Assembly (NCBI GenBank): GCA_036796555.1
Contig: DAIRCS010000023.1
Location: forward strand, 1-36,553
Source: JAJXWB01 sp036796555
GTDB taxonomy: Bacteria > Pseudomonadota > Alphaproteobacteria > Rhizobiales > Beijerinckiaceae
DNA length: 36,553 nucleotides
Direction of reading: 5' to 3'
Shown: one piece after another, positions 16,373 to 26,854 of the stretch
How positions within the stretch are numbered: the stretch's first letter is position 1
Layout of the letters: the number at the start of each line of letters is the position of its first letter
Notes under the pieces: model-generated
What the model was told of the DNA's origin: nothing
Seen by the model: the letters and a program-made list of their open reading frames with translations, nothing else
The model's database searches: none
Made by a program: the position numbers and the translations under genes

Positions 16373-18166
16373 TCAGTTCTTCATCGCGATGCAGGCCATG
16401 CCCGAGCGCTTCAGCTCCTTGCAGGCGCTTTCGGCGGCGTTTTCCTGCAGGCCGGCGAAGCGGGCGCGGTAGAGCGTGCCCGAGCCCTTCTGCACCTTCT
16501 CGGTGAAGGGCTGCGCCTTGGCGACGGCGCGGCTGTGGCCCTTGGCGCGCGACAGCAATTCCTTGGCCTTGGCGATGTCGTCGGTGGCGCCGATTTGGAT
16601 GATCCAGCCGGAGCGGGAGACGGCCGGGGCCTCGTCGTCCTCGTCCTTGCTGGGCTGCGTCCGGGCGACCTGCGTGCGGCCGGCTTTCTGCGTCTCGCGG
16701 GCGGCTTCCTTCGCCGCGGCCTTCGTCTCCTTGCCGTGCGCCGGCTGCGCGCCGGTCACCCAGCGCAGCGAGGAGGGGGTGGCGGTGGCCAGCGCCAGCG
16801 CGCCGCGGGCGGTCGCGCCGTCGGCCGTGGCCGGGGTGCGCGCGACGGCGCGCAGCTTGATCTTTTCAGCCGGGCGTTCGACCGGCGTCTCGGTCGCGCG
16901 GGCGGCGCCGGCGACATAGGCCGGGCGCGGACGCTCGGCGGCGTCCGCCGCGCGGGCTGGGATCGGCGCCGGCGGCACGCCGAGGAACAGGCCGGCCTCG
17001 GCGCGAGCGGGCTGCGGGCGCGGCGCTTCGGCGCGGGCCGGCTCGACGTTGGCGCGCACGGATTCGATCTGGACCGGCGGCAGAAGGCGCATCGGTTCGG
17101 CGGCGGCGACGCGGACGGTCTCGCGGACCGGCGTCGGCTCGGCCTTCTGGACCTGCCGGGCCTCCTCGCGCGGGGCGGGCGCCGCGTCGTCGTCCTTGTC
17201 GGCCGCTGCGATCGCGGTGCGGCCGACCGCGCCTTCGTCGATATTGCTCTCGAGCAGCGCGGCCATGCGGTTGTCGCGGATGCGGACGCTCGGGCCGCCG
17301 AGCACGACGCCGACGATGTGGCGGCCGTCGCGGCGCACCGAGGTCATCAGGTTGAAGCCCGCCTTGGCCGTATAGCCGGTCTTGATGCCGTCCACGCCGT
17401 CGACGCGGCCGAGCAGGTGATTGTGGTTGCGGATGCTGCGGCCGGCGAAGTTGAACACGCGCGTCGAGAAGTAGCGGTAATATTTCGGGAAACGGTCCTG
17501 GATCGCCTTGGCGAGCAGGGCCTGGTCGTGCGCCGTCGTGACCTGTTCGCTGTTCGGCAGGCCCGAGGCGTTTGCATAATTCGTGCGCGACATGCCCAAC
17601 GCGTGGGCCTTGCGCGTCATCATGTCGGCGAAACGGTCCTCCGAGCCGCCGACCGCCTCGCCGATGGCGACGGCGATGTCGTTGGCGGACTTGGTGACGA
17701 TCGACTTGATCGCGTCCTCGACCTCGATGGTCGAGCCCGGGCGCAGGCCGAGCTTGGACGGCGCCATGGACGCCGCGTGCGCGGAAACCGGGATTTCGGA
17801 ATCGAGCCGGAAGCGGCCCGCCTCCATCTGCTCGAACAGCAGATAAAGAGTCATGACCTTGGTGAGCGAGGCGGGGAAGCGCTCGGCGTTCTCGTTATGG
17901 GCGTGCAGGACGCGGCCGGAATTGGCGTCCATGATGAATTCCGCCGGCAATTGCATGCTCGCGACGGCGCGCGCGCGTCCGATGTGACGCTTGCGGATAT
18001 GGACGTAGCGCTTGACGTGCCAGCTCGCGTGGACGCGATGCTTGGAATAATGCCGGTGACGGCTTCGCGCTTCGGCCGGCTCCGAGACCGCCAGCATGCC
18101 CACGACCAGAGCGGCGCCTGCTGCCAGCAGGCCCAGACGCTTCGAAACAACGCTACGCAACCCCAT
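16373..18166 (-). CDS. D-alanyl-D-alanine carboxypeptidase with C-terminal SPOR domain
   Basis: Penicillin-binding-type serine peptidase (S11 family, DacA/DacC-like) that trims peptidoglycan stem peptides in the periplasm. 597 residues from ATG 18166, which opens MGLRSVVSKRLGLLAAGAALVVGML, a signal peptide. Active-site motifs are SLTK (S100-K103), SAN (160-162) and KTG (262-264). A long Pro/Ala-rich linker (about 330-510) leads to a SPOR domain (about 515-597, WIIQIGATDDIAKAKELLSRA...), which binds denuded glycan at the septum. The length exceeds the usual ~400 because of linker and SPOR. The frame opens 33 residues upstream, but that stretch lacks a signal-like start. Confidence 0.92.
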   Translation of the reverse strand: MGLRSVVSKRLGLLAAGAALVVGMLAVSEPAEARSRHRHYSKHRVHASWHVKRYVHIRKRHIGRARAVASMQLPAEFIMDANSGRVLHAHNENAERFPASLTKVMTLYLLFEQMEAGRFRLDSEIPVSAHAASMAPSKLGLRPGSTIEVEDAIKSIVTKSANDIAVAIGEAVGGSEDRFADMMTRKAHALGMSRTNYANASGLPNSEQVTTAHDQALLAKAIQDRFPKYYRYFSTRVFNFAGRSIRNHNHLLGRVDGVDGIKTGYTAKAGFNLMTSVRRDGRHIVGVVLGGPSVRIRDNRMAALLESNIDEGAVGRTAIAAADKDDDAAPAPREEARQVQKAEPTPVRETVRVAAAEPMRLLPPVQIESVRANVEPARAEAPRPQPARAEAGLFLGVPPAPIPARAADAAERPRPAYVAGAARATETPVERPAEKIKLRAVARTPATADGATARGALALATATPSSLRWVTGAQPAHGKETKAAAKEAARETQKAGRTQVARTQPSKDEDDEAPAVSRSGWIIQIGATDDIAKAKELLSRAKGHSRAVAKAQPFTEKVQKGSGTLYRARFAGLQENAAESACKELKRSGMACIAMKN

Positions 18167-18312
18167 GCGACGCCTCACTGCGCATCCTGTTGACGTCCAT
18201 CTCCGGCAAAGCTTCCGTTGCCAGGAAAACACAGGATCGAAGCCTAGGCGTTTTGGGTTACCCACCGGTTAAATGATGAAAAGTTTAGGAATTTTGCGAT
18301 GCAAAAAGATTC

Positions 18313-18341
18313 TTGACTTCTATTGTGCATTGCACATAAAA
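18313..18341 (+). promoter_or_regulatory. Phasin promoter with palindromic operator between -35 and -10
   Basis: A TTGACT (18313-18318) serves as a -35; the -10 would be CATAAA (18335-18340, spacing 16) or ATAAAA (18336-18341, spacing 17). Between them lies the perfect palindrome TGTGCA-T-TGCACA (18324-18336), which also overlaps the first base of the -10. PhaR-type PHA regulators recognise TGC...GCA sites near phasin genes, so this is a probable repressor site. The hexamers and palindrome are seen; the regulator is inference. Confidence 0.65.
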
Positions 18342-18415
18342 CGGACGCGTTGTCCCGGGCCTCCACCAAGGTCCCCGGCTGCCCCCGGATGCGGGCCCAT
18401 TTCGAGGATCGACAC

Positions 18416-18757
18416 ATGGCTTATGATTTCGAAGCGTTCCAGAAGTTCGGCAAGGACCAGTTCGAAGCCGCCTCGGCCGCGATGACCGAAGTCGCCAAGG
18501 GCCTCCAGGCGATCGCCACCGAAGCTTCGGACTTCTCGAAGAAGTCCTTCGAGGACGGCTCGGCCTTCGTCGAGAAGCTGGTCGGCGTTAAGAAGCTCGA
18601 CGAGGCGATCACGCTGCAGACCGAGTTCGCCAAGACCTCCTACGAGGGCTTCGCCGCGCATGCGACCAAGCTCGGCGAGATGTATCAGGCCGTCGCCAAG
18701 GAAGCGTTCAAGCCGGTCGAAGGCGCGATCGCCAAGATCCAGGCCGCCGGGAAGTAA
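18416..18757 (+). CDS. Phasin family protein
   Basis: Surface protein of polyhydroxyalkanoate granules. 113 residues from ATG 18416, with GAGGA (18404-18408) as ribosome site. It is amphipathic and helical throughout: MAYDFEAFQKFGKDQFEAASAAMTEVAKGLQAIATEASDFSKKSFEDG is the standard phasin_2 opening, and LQTEFAKTSYEGFAAHATKLGEMY is the family core. There are no cysteines and no membrane segments. It is preceded by a palindromic operator-like site and followed by an intrinsic terminator, so it looks like a single-gene unit regulated by PHA status. An in-frame upstream start would only add a poorly coded extension. Confidence 0.93.
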   Translation: MAYDFEAFQKFGKDQFEAASAAMTEVAKGLQAIATEASDFSKKSFEDGSAFVEKLVGVKKLDEAITLQTEFAKTSYEGFAAHATKLGEMYQAVAKEAFKPVEGAIAKIQAAGK

Positions 18758-18800
18758 TCCCGCGCGACATTGAAATCGGCGGCCTCGGTCGCCATCTCGG

Positions 18801-18832
18801 AAGCCCGGCCTCGCGCCGGGCTTTTTGCTTTT
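18801..18832 (+). terminator. Intrinsic terminator after the phasin gene
   Basis: Perfect 9-bp stem AAGCCCGGC (18801-18809) and GCCGGGCTT (18815-18823) with a 5-base loop, followed by a T-rich run (TTTTTGCTTTT). It lies 43 bases after the phasin stop and separates it from clpS. Confidence 0.9.
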
Positions 18833-19047
18833 CCGGCGCCTTGCGTTCGCCGCGATGGCGAAGAAAGATCGTGGCGTAGACTGAATCGTCCGCGCGCGCC
18901 TTCACCTCGGCGCTGGCGGAACTGGCGGCGGAGATCGGCTGGCCTATTTGCTGCATGGAGAAGAACCAGGCGAATGCGGCGCTCGCCGCGCCCGGGCGAC
19001 CGGGCGGCATTGGTCCGGTTCTTCCCGAACGGGCTGACGGGAGACAA

Positions 19048-19404
19048 ATGAAGGAAGGCGCTATCCGGGCATCCACTCCGAACCGTCGCAACGGCGATGG
19101 GCCGCCGGGCTCGGGCACGCAGGTCATCACGCGTCCGAAGACGCAGACCCGCAAGCCTTCGATGTATCGCGTGCTTCTGCTCAACGACGACTACACGCCA
19201 ATGGAGTTCGTTGTGACGGTTCTGGTGAAATATTTCTCGAAGAACCGCGAGGACGCCTGGCGCATCATGATGCATGTGCACCAGCAGGGCGTCGGCGAAT
19301 GCGGGGTCTACACCTACGAAGTCGCCGAGACCAAGGTCACGCAAGTGATGGACTACGCCCGCAAGCACCAGCATCCGCTGCAATGCATCATGGAAAAGAA
19401 GTGA
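19048..19404 (+). CDS. clpS: ClpS, N-degron adaptor for ClpA
   Basis: Adaptor that binds N-end rule substrates and delivers them to ClpAP. 118 residues from ATG 19048, chosen because GGGAGA precedes it; the open frame extends upstream to 18955 but without a ribosome site. A flexible N-terminal tail (about 1-35) leads into MYRVLLLNDDYTPMEFVV (residues 39-56), which holds the N-degron pocket residues (N46, D47, D48). The MMHVHQQG helix and the YTYEVAETKVTQV strand complete the core. It lies eight bases before clpA and is expected to be co-expressed with it. Alphaproteobacteria often have two ClpS paralogues; I cannot tell which this is. Confidence 0.95.
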   Translation: MKEGAIRASTPNRRNGDGPPGSGTQVITRPKTQTRKPSMYRVLLLNDDYTPMEFVVTVLVKYFSKNREDAWRIMMHVHQQGVGECGVYTYEVAETKVTQVMDYARKHQHPLQCIMEKK

Positions 19405-19412
19405 GGTGAGGC

Positions 19413-21881
<2,469 letters not shown>

Positions 21882-21889
21882 AGGCGAAG

Positions 21890-21918
21890 ACGGCGGGAAT
21901 TTTTCCCGCCGTTTTTTT
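21890..21918 (+). terminator. Intrinsic terminator after clpA
   Basis: 10-bp stem ACGGCGGGAA (21890-21899) and TTCCCGCCGT (21903-21912), with a 3-base loop and a run of T to 21918. It lies just past the clpA stop and ahead of the convergent gene that ends at 21935. Confidence 0.95.
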
Positions 21919-21934
21919 GCCGCTGCGCGACCGG

Positions 21935-23191
21935 TCAGGGGCCGCGCGGGCCGGCGGCGTGCGGCGAATTGAGCGCCGAGAATTTCATGCGCGGCAGGCG
22001 GCGGGCGACGGATTTCACGAATTTGCGGACGGCGCGATCGACGTGGACGAGCGGCCCGATCCCGTGGGCCCTCCGCGCCGCCGCCTTGCCGGCGATGGCG
22101 CGGGGCGCCGGGCCAGGATCGTCCGTCGCAACGGCCGGGCGGCTTGGCGCGGCGGTGAGGCGGATCGGCGCCGGCGTCCAGGCGGCCGTCACGATCGCGG
22201 CGGGGGACAGCGCGCGCGTCGCGTCGGCCACGTTGGGCGCAAGCAGGGCGAGCCGGGCGTCGCCGGCTCCCGGCGACCACGGAGCATGGGCCGATAGCGC
22301 CGCCGCGGGCCGGATGACCGGAGCGGACGGCTCGGCCGCGGGCTGCGCGGCAAGCGCGAGACGCGGGCGCTGCGCGCCGGCGTCCGAGACCTCGGTCGCG
22401 CGCCGTCCGAACTTCGCGTCGCCGCGGGCGCCGCGGCTGGCGACCGCGCCGGCGAAAGCCGCGAGCCCGACGAGCGCGACAGCGGCGGCGAACGCGCGCA
22501 GGCTCGCGGCCCGCGGGCGATGCGTCGCGCGCGCCGCTGGCAGCGGCGCAAGCGCCGGAAGCGCGAGCGGCGCCGATGCGGGCGCCGCGCCATCGACCGG
22601 CCAGATCTCGTGCGCGGCAGGCCGGCGGTCGGCGAACAGATCTTGACGCAGCCGCGCCTTCCAGACGGCGCGGCCGATCTCCGGCGTCGCGAACAGGCCG
22701 CGGGTTTCCTCCAGCAGCACGTCGGCAAGCCGTTCAGCGACCTGATCGGCCGTAAGATTGGCGTCGAGACGCACGGGATCGGCCGCCCAGACCGAAAACC
22801 GCGACGAAATCTTGAATCCGACGCGCCAGTCCGCGTTGTTCGCGGACGCGTCGACGACAACCGGCTCCCGAACGCCGAGCAGGAAGGCGCGGATGAGCGC
22901 GAAGCTTTCGTCCGCGCCCAGATCGACCGCGACGTCGTCCGGCCCGGCGCTGGCCTCGATCTCGAAGCGGAGCGGCGGATGCGTCAGCCGCCCGAGGGCG
23001 TCGCGGCGGGGTTGCGCGTAGAGGACGCCGAAGCTGAGCGAAAATTCCGCGCCCGAAACCTCGATCGTCCGCCGTGGCGGCGCGGGATCGGCGGCATCCC
23101 GGATCAGCGGCGGCAGGATGGCGTCCTCGGCGGCCTGAACGTAGATCGCCCTGCAGGCGGCGGCGAGAGAACGGGGGCTGAGCGCCGACAT
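21935..23191 (-). CDS. Unrecognised single-pass membrane protein, 418 aa
   Basis: I do not recognise this protein. From ATG 23191 (MSALSPRSLAAACRAIYVQAAED) it has a folded-looking N-terminal part (about 1-190) with beta strands such as TIEVSGAEFSLSFGVLYAQ, LRFEIEASAGPDDVAVDL and VVVDASANNADWRVGFKIS. A Pro/Ala-rich linker follows, then one membrane helix (about 231-252), and an Ala/Pro-rich, low-complexity tail ending in a basic stretch (VHVDRAVRKFVKSVARRLPRMKF). No signal peptide precedes the N-terminal part, so it should be cytoplasmic with the tail outside. It converges with clpA and is divergent from the HerA-like ATPase, with 326 bases between. Confidence 0.7.
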   Translation of the reverse strand: MSALSPRSLAAACRAIYVQAAEDAILPPLIRDAADPAPPRRTIEVSGAEFSLSFGVLYAQPRRDALGRLTHPPLRFEIEASAGPDDVAVDLGADESFALIRAFLLGVREPVVVDASANNADWRVGFKISSRFSVWAADPVRLDANLTADQVAERLADVLLEETRGLFATPEIGRAVWKARLRQDLFADRRPAAHEIWPVDGAAPASAPLALPALAPLPAARATHRPRAASLRAFAAAVALVGLAAFAGAVASRGARGDAKFGRRATEVSDAGAQRPRLALAAQPAAEPSAPVIRPAAALSAHAPWSPGAGDARLALLAPNVADATRALSPAAIVTAAWTPAPIRLTAAPSRPAVATDDPGPAPRAIAGKAAARRAHGIGPLVHVDRAVRKFVKSVARRLPRMKFSALNSPHAAGPRGP

Positions 23192-23517
23192 GGCCGCACT
23201 CCGATTCCGGCGCGACGCTACGCGGAGCCGCTTGCGCGACCAGTCGTCATCAGGACGGCCGGGCCGGACGCCGTCACATCGCAGGTTAGGCCGCCCGGCC
23301 CGGCGCAAAAGCCCTGCACAGCCGGGCCGCCTGTGGAAAAAGGGGAAAACTCCGCGCCTGCGGCGAATTTTTCGGCGGACGGACGACTTCGGGCAATCTC
23401 GCTCACTTCTCGCTAACTCTGCCCGCGAGAAGGCGCACGTATGAACGATCGATATGGGAATTCATACCGGCGATTAAGAAATCTTCGTGAAACTCGGACG
23501 CTCGAATGGGGCGGTCC
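23192..23517. promoter_or_regulatory. Intergenic region between two divergent genes, with a 7-bp inverted repeat
   Basis: 326 bases without a credible gene; short frames here are not supported by codon bias or ribosome sites. It must hold both divergent promoters. GTATGAA at 23439-23445 and TTCATAC at 23461-23467 form a perfect inverted repeat with a 15-base spacer, 51 bases before the HerA-like start: a possible operator or an mRNA hairpin. No further structure was identified. Confidence 0.45.
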
Positions 23518-25335
23518 ATGCTGGAAAACGAAACGAATTCAAGCGCGTCTATGCAAGCCGGCAGGGATCGCCGCGATCCCGGGCAGAGCCGCGAACGTAA
23601 ATCCGGCCTCGTGGTCGCCGTCAACGGCTCCCGCGCGACGGTCGCCGCGCGCATGGCGGATCTCGTCTCCGACGCGGAGCAGTTCTGGTCGGTCGGCGAA
23701 CTCGTGTCGATCTACGCCAAGAAGTCGCGGCTCGTCTGCCTCGTGCAGGAAATGGTGGCGCAGGATCGCGTCTGGGACCCGAGCCTCAACCATTTCGTCC
23801 ACGCCAATGTCGAACTTCTCGGCGAGGTGATCGACGTCGACGGCCGGCCGACGTTCCGGCGCGGCGTCAGCAGCTATCCGGCGCTCGGCTCGGTCGTGAA
23901 CCGCATCCGCCAGTCCGATCTGGCGGCCATCTACGATCTGGGCGACCGCAAGGCCTGCGTCATCGGCAATCTCGTCCAGGCGCAGATTCCGGCCGCCGTC
24001 GATATCGACGCCATGTTGCGCCGGCATTTCGCCATCGTCGGCACGACCGGCGTGGGCAAATCGACCAGCATCGGCATCCTGCTGCGGGCGGCCATCAAGG
24101 AGCGGCCCAATCTCAGGGTCGTGATCCTGGACCCGCACAACGAATATTCGACCGTTTTCCGCCAGGAATCGGCGACCGTCGAAGCCAGCCGCTTCGAGCT
24201 GCCGTTCTGGCTGTTCCAGTTCGAGGAATTCCTGGAAGTCGTCTATCGCGGCACGCCGGCGCCGCTCGAGGAATCCGACTGCCTGCGCGAGGCGATCGCG
24301 GACGCGCGCGAACAGTTTTCGGGCGGCGAGCGCGCGGCGGTGGCCAAATGGAACAACCGTTCGGAGGAGGGCGGGGCGGAAACGCCGCGGCCCTACCGGC
24401 TCGCCGACGTCATGGCCCGGATCGACGTCGAGATCGGCCGCCTAGAGCCGCGTTTTCCGCGCGGATCGCTGCGCAATCTCAAGCATCGTCTCGAAGCCAT
24501 CAGCAACGATCACAACTTCCGGTTCATGTTCGGCAAGGCGGCCGTCGACGCGCGCATGGATTTCGTGACCCGCAGCCTGTTCCGGCTGCACGACAGGCAA
24601 AAGCCGGTGACGATCCTGCGGATGGCGGGCATTCCCGCCGATGTCGTGAACGCCTCGGTCTCGGTGCTGTCGCGCCTGGCCTTCGATCTCTGCGCGCTCC
24701 ATCGCGGACGCCAGGAAGTGCTGGTCGTCTGCGAGGAGGCGCATCGCTACGTGCCGGCCGACCATTCGCTCGGCTTCCATCCCACGCGGCGGGCGGTCGC
24801 CCGGATCGCCAAGGAGGGCCGCAAATACGGCTGCTATCTCGGCATCGTGACGCAGCGCCCGGCCGAGCTCGATCCGACCATCTTGTCGCAATGCTCGACT
24901 GTCTTCGCCATGCGCCTGTCCAACGCCTCGGACCAGCAGATCATGCGCTCCGCCATTCCCGACAATGCGGCGGGGGCGCTCGAATTCATCTCCGCCCTCA
25001 ACAATCGCGAGGCGATCGCCTTCGGCGAGGCGGTGGCCACCGCCATGCGCATGGTCTTCGCATTGCAGGACGAATCCCACCTGCCGCGCATGTCCGCCGA
25101 CTGGGTGGAGCAGGCCGCGCCGGACGAGCCGCCGACAGCCGGCCCGCCGGCCGCGCCCGAAGTCCGCTGCGACGCCAGAGGCGAGCCGAAGGCCGACCTC
25201 AGGACCAGTCCGATGAACCGTTTCCAGGAGCCGATCACGGCGCCGGCCTTCGGCGGCTGGCGCGCCGAAAGGCGGTTCGGAGAGCCCCCGCCGGCGACGC
25301 GCGACTGGCCGTCGAACGAGCGTCTGCGGCGCTGA
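23518..25335 (+). CDS. HerA-like ATPase (DUF87)
   Basis: Hexameric-type ATPase of the HerA/FtsK superfamily, 605 residues from ATG 23518 (GGGGCGG before it; the ATG at 23506 lacks a ribosome site). An N-terminal HAS-barrel-like region (about 30-130) is followed by the DUF87 core with Walker A GTTGVGKST (175-183), the strand VVILDPHNEYS, and Walker B LVVCEEAH (402-409). Sensor/arginine region: GRKYGCYLGIVTQRPAELDPTILSQC. The C-terminal tail after about 530 is Pro-rich and disordered. Archaeal HerA works with NurA in DNA end resection; no NurA-like nuclease is adjacent here, so the function in this organism is unknown. A terminator follows. Confidence 0.85.
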   Translation: MLENETNSSASMQAGRDRRDPGQSRERKSGLVVAVNGSRATVAARMADLVSDAEQFWSVGELVSIYAKKSRLVCLVQEMVAQDRVWDPSLNHFVHANVELLGEVIDVDGRPTFRRGVSSYPALGSVVNRIRQSDLAAIYDLGDRKACVIGNLVQAQIPAAVDIDAMLRRHFAIVGTTGVGKSTSIGILLRAAIKERPNLRVVILDPHNEYSTVFRQESATVEASRFELPFWLFQFEEFLEVVYRGTPAPLEESDCLREAIADAREQFSGGERAAVAKWNNRSEEGGAETPRPYRLADVMARIDVEIGRLEPRFPRGSLRNLKHRLEAISNDHNFRFMFGKAAVDARMDFVTRSLFRLHDRQKPVTILRMAGIPADVVNASVSVLSRLAFDLCALHRGRQEVLVVCEEAHRYVPADHSLGFHPTRRAVARIAKEGRKYGCYLGIVTQRPAELDPTILSQCSTVFAMRLSNASDQQIMRSAIPDNAAGALEFISALNNREAIAFGEAVATAMRMVFALQDESHLPRMSADWVEQAAPDEPPTAGPPAAPEVRCDARGEPKADLRTSPMNRFQEPITAPAFGGWRAERRFGEPPPATRDWPSNERLRR

Positions 25336-25360
25336 ACCGTCCATCCTCCGCGTTTTGCGA

Positions 25361-25393
25361 AAGCCCGCCGTGCAGTTGCGCGGCGGGCTTTTT
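25361..25393 (+). terminator. Intrinsic terminator after the HerA-like gene
   Basis: 10-bp stem AAGCCCGCCG (25361-25370) and CGGCGGGCTT (25381-25390) with a 10-base loop, followed by TTTTT to 25393. It separates the ATPase from azlC. Confidence 0.92.
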
Positions 25394-25418
25394 GCCTGGA
25401 ATCGGCTAGCGTGCGCCG

Positions 25419-26186
25419 ATGGCGCAAAGCGAAATCGCAGAAGAGGCCGTGGCCCTCACCCCGGCCGAACGCCGAAGCCTGTTTCTGGAGGGCGCGCGGC
25501 AGGCGCTGACGGGGCCGGCCTATTTCGTGGCGATTGCGCTCATCGGCGTCGGCGGTCTGGCCAAGGCCGCGCAATTTCCGCCCGCGGCCGCCTTCCTCTC
25601 CACGCTGCTGATCTGGGCCGGGCCGGCGCAGGTGCTGTTCTTCGGCTCCATCGCGGCCAAGACGGCGCTGCCGGCGGTCGCCGTCTCGATCACGCTCTCT
25701 TCGGTGCGCCTGATGCCGATGGTGCTGTCGATCCTGCCGATGCTGCGCGCGCCCGGGACGAGCCGGCGGACGCTGTTCTTCGCCACCCATTTCATCGCCG
25801 TGACCGTGTGGGCGGAATCCTTGCGGCGGCTGCCGGACATGGAGCGGGCGAAACGGCTGCCCTTCTTTTTCGGCTTCGCGATCGCCTGCATCCTGACGAC
25901 GGCGATCTTCACGCAGGCGGGCTATTACCTGACGTCCGCCCTGCCGACTCCACTGGCGGCGGGCGTGCTCTTCCTGACGCCCGTCTACTTCCTGTCGACG
26001 CTGGTGCGCGCGGCCCGCGCGCCTGTCGACTGGTTCGCTTTCGCCTTCGGCCTGGGGTTGGCGCCGATCACCCAGGCCTGGGTCGGCGGCGGCTTCGACC
26101 TGCTCGCGCTGGGGCTGATCGGCGGCGTGGGCGCCTACGCCTGCGGCCGGTTCGCCACCGCGCGCAGGGCGGAGGGGCGCGTATGA
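25419..26186 (+). CDS. azlC: AzlC family branched-chain amino acid exporter, large subunit
   Basis: Inner-membrane protein of the LIV-E (AzlCD) exporter class, which removes excess branched-chain amino acids or their analogues. 255 residues. After a short polar start it has about six membrane segments, with family phrases GARQALTGPAYFVAIALIGVGGLAKAAQF, AGPAQVLFFGSIA and AVSITLSSVRLMPMVLSILPML. The stop codon overlaps the azlD start in ATGA, as usual for the pair. No regulator gene (such as an Lrp type) is adjacent. The exported substrate is a family-based inference. Confidence 0.92.
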   Translation: MAQSEIAEEAVALTPAERRSLFLEGARQALTGPAYFVAIALIGVGGLAKAAQFPPAAAFLSTLLIWAGPAQVLFFGSIAAKTALPAVAVSITLSSVRLMPMVLSILPMLRAPGTSRRTLFFATHFIAVTVWAESLRRLPDMERAKRLPFFFGFAIACILTTAIFTQAGYYLTSALPTPLAAGVLFLTPVYFLSTLVRAARAPVDWFAFAFGLGLAPITQAWVGGGFDLLALGLIGGVGAYACGRFATARRAEGRV

Positions 26187-26533
26187 ACCTGTCGGTCCAG
26201 GACGGCGGCCTCGCTCCCTATCTCATCCTCATCCTGTTCGGCTTCCTGCCGAGCGAGATCTGGCGCTGGCTGTCCTTCTTCGTCGCGCGCGGCGTCAACG
26301 AGGGATCGGAACTGTTCGTCTTCGCGCGGACCGTCGCCTCGGTCCTGCTGGTCGGGGTGGTGGGCAAGCTGATTTTTGCGCCCCTCGGGGCGCTGGCGGG
26401 CGTGCCGCTGGCCGCGCGGCTCGGCGCGCTCGTCTTCGCCTTCTGCTGCTTCATGCTGGCCCGTCGCTCGGTGCTGGCCGCGGTGCTGGGCGGCGAGGCG
26501 GCGATCGTCGTGGCCGCCTGGTGGTGGGGCTGA
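26183..26533 (+). CDS. azlD: AzlD family protein, small subunit of the exporter
   Basis: 116-residue membrane protein with four hydrophobic segments (about 10-28, 48-65, 70-90 and 95-115). It opens MNLSVQDGGLAPYLILILFGFLPSEIWRWLSFF; PSEIWR is shared by AzlD relatives. GGAGGGG just upstream is a strong ribosome site inside azlC, and the ATG overlaps the azlC stop by four bases, so translation is coupled. It should form the exporter with AzlC. It is the last gene of the pair; the toxin-antitoxin unit starts 36 bases later. Confidence 0.9.
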   Translation: MNLSVQDGGLAPYLILILFGFLPSEIWRWLSFFVARGVNEGSELFVFARTVASVLLVGVVGKLIFAPLGALAGVPLAARLGALVFAFCCFMLARRSVLAAVLGGEAAIVVAAWWWG

Positions 26534-26535
26534 GC

Positions 26536-26564
26536 TTGTATCTCATAACGTTACGCGTTATATT
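26536..26564 (+). promoter_or_regulatory. higBA promoter with an inverted-repeat operator
   Basis: TTGTAT (26536-26541) and TATATT (26559-26564) form a -35/-10 pair with 17-base spacing. The inverted repeat ATAACG-TTACG-CGTTAT (26545-26561) lies between them and overlaps the -10. Because the -10 ends only five bases before the higB ATG, the transcript would have almost no leader. HigA-type antitoxins repress their own promoter at such repeats, so this is most likely the autoregulatory site. Confidence 0.75.
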
Positions 26565-26569
26565 CCTTC

Positions 26570-26854
26570 ATGATCCGTGGATTTGCCGACGCCGAAACAG
26601 AGAAAGTCTGGAACGGCGTTCGCAGCAGGAAGCTGCCGTCGGACATTCAGGAGGTCGCGCTCAGAAAGCTTCGTCTGGTCAATCAGGCGCGTGTGTTGGC
26701 CGATCTGCGGGCGCCGCCGGGCAACCGGCTGGAGGCGCTGAAAGGCGATCGAACCGGCCAGCATTCAATCCGGATCAATGACCAGTGGCGCATCTGCTTC
26801 GTCTGGTCGGAAGGAAATGCAGCCGATGTCGGGATCGTCGACTATCATGACTGA
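26570..26854 (+). CDS. higB: HigB/RelE-type toxin
   Basis: Type II toxin, predicted ribosome-dependent mRNA endoribonuclease. 94 residues: MIRGFADAETEKVWNG at the start, PGNRLEALKGDRTGQHSIRINDQWRICFVW in the core, ending VGIVDYHD; this order of motifs is diagnostic for the HigB (GraT) family. Basic residues K and R in the core would form the active site. The toxin gene comes first, as in higBA loci. Its end overlaps the antitoxin start by eight bases (26847-26854). The local A/T-rich promoter suggests a mobile or recently gained unit. Confidence 0.93.
   Translation: MIRGFADAETEKVWNGVRSRKLPSDIQEVALRKLRLVNQARVLADLRAPPGNRLEALKGDRTGQHSIRINDQWRICFVWSEGNAADVGIVDYHD

Noticed and set aside
18955..19047. 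Longer N-terminus for ClpS starting at 18955
   Set aside because: It lacks a ribosome site, whereas ATG 19048 has GGGAGA and gives a normal ClpS length.
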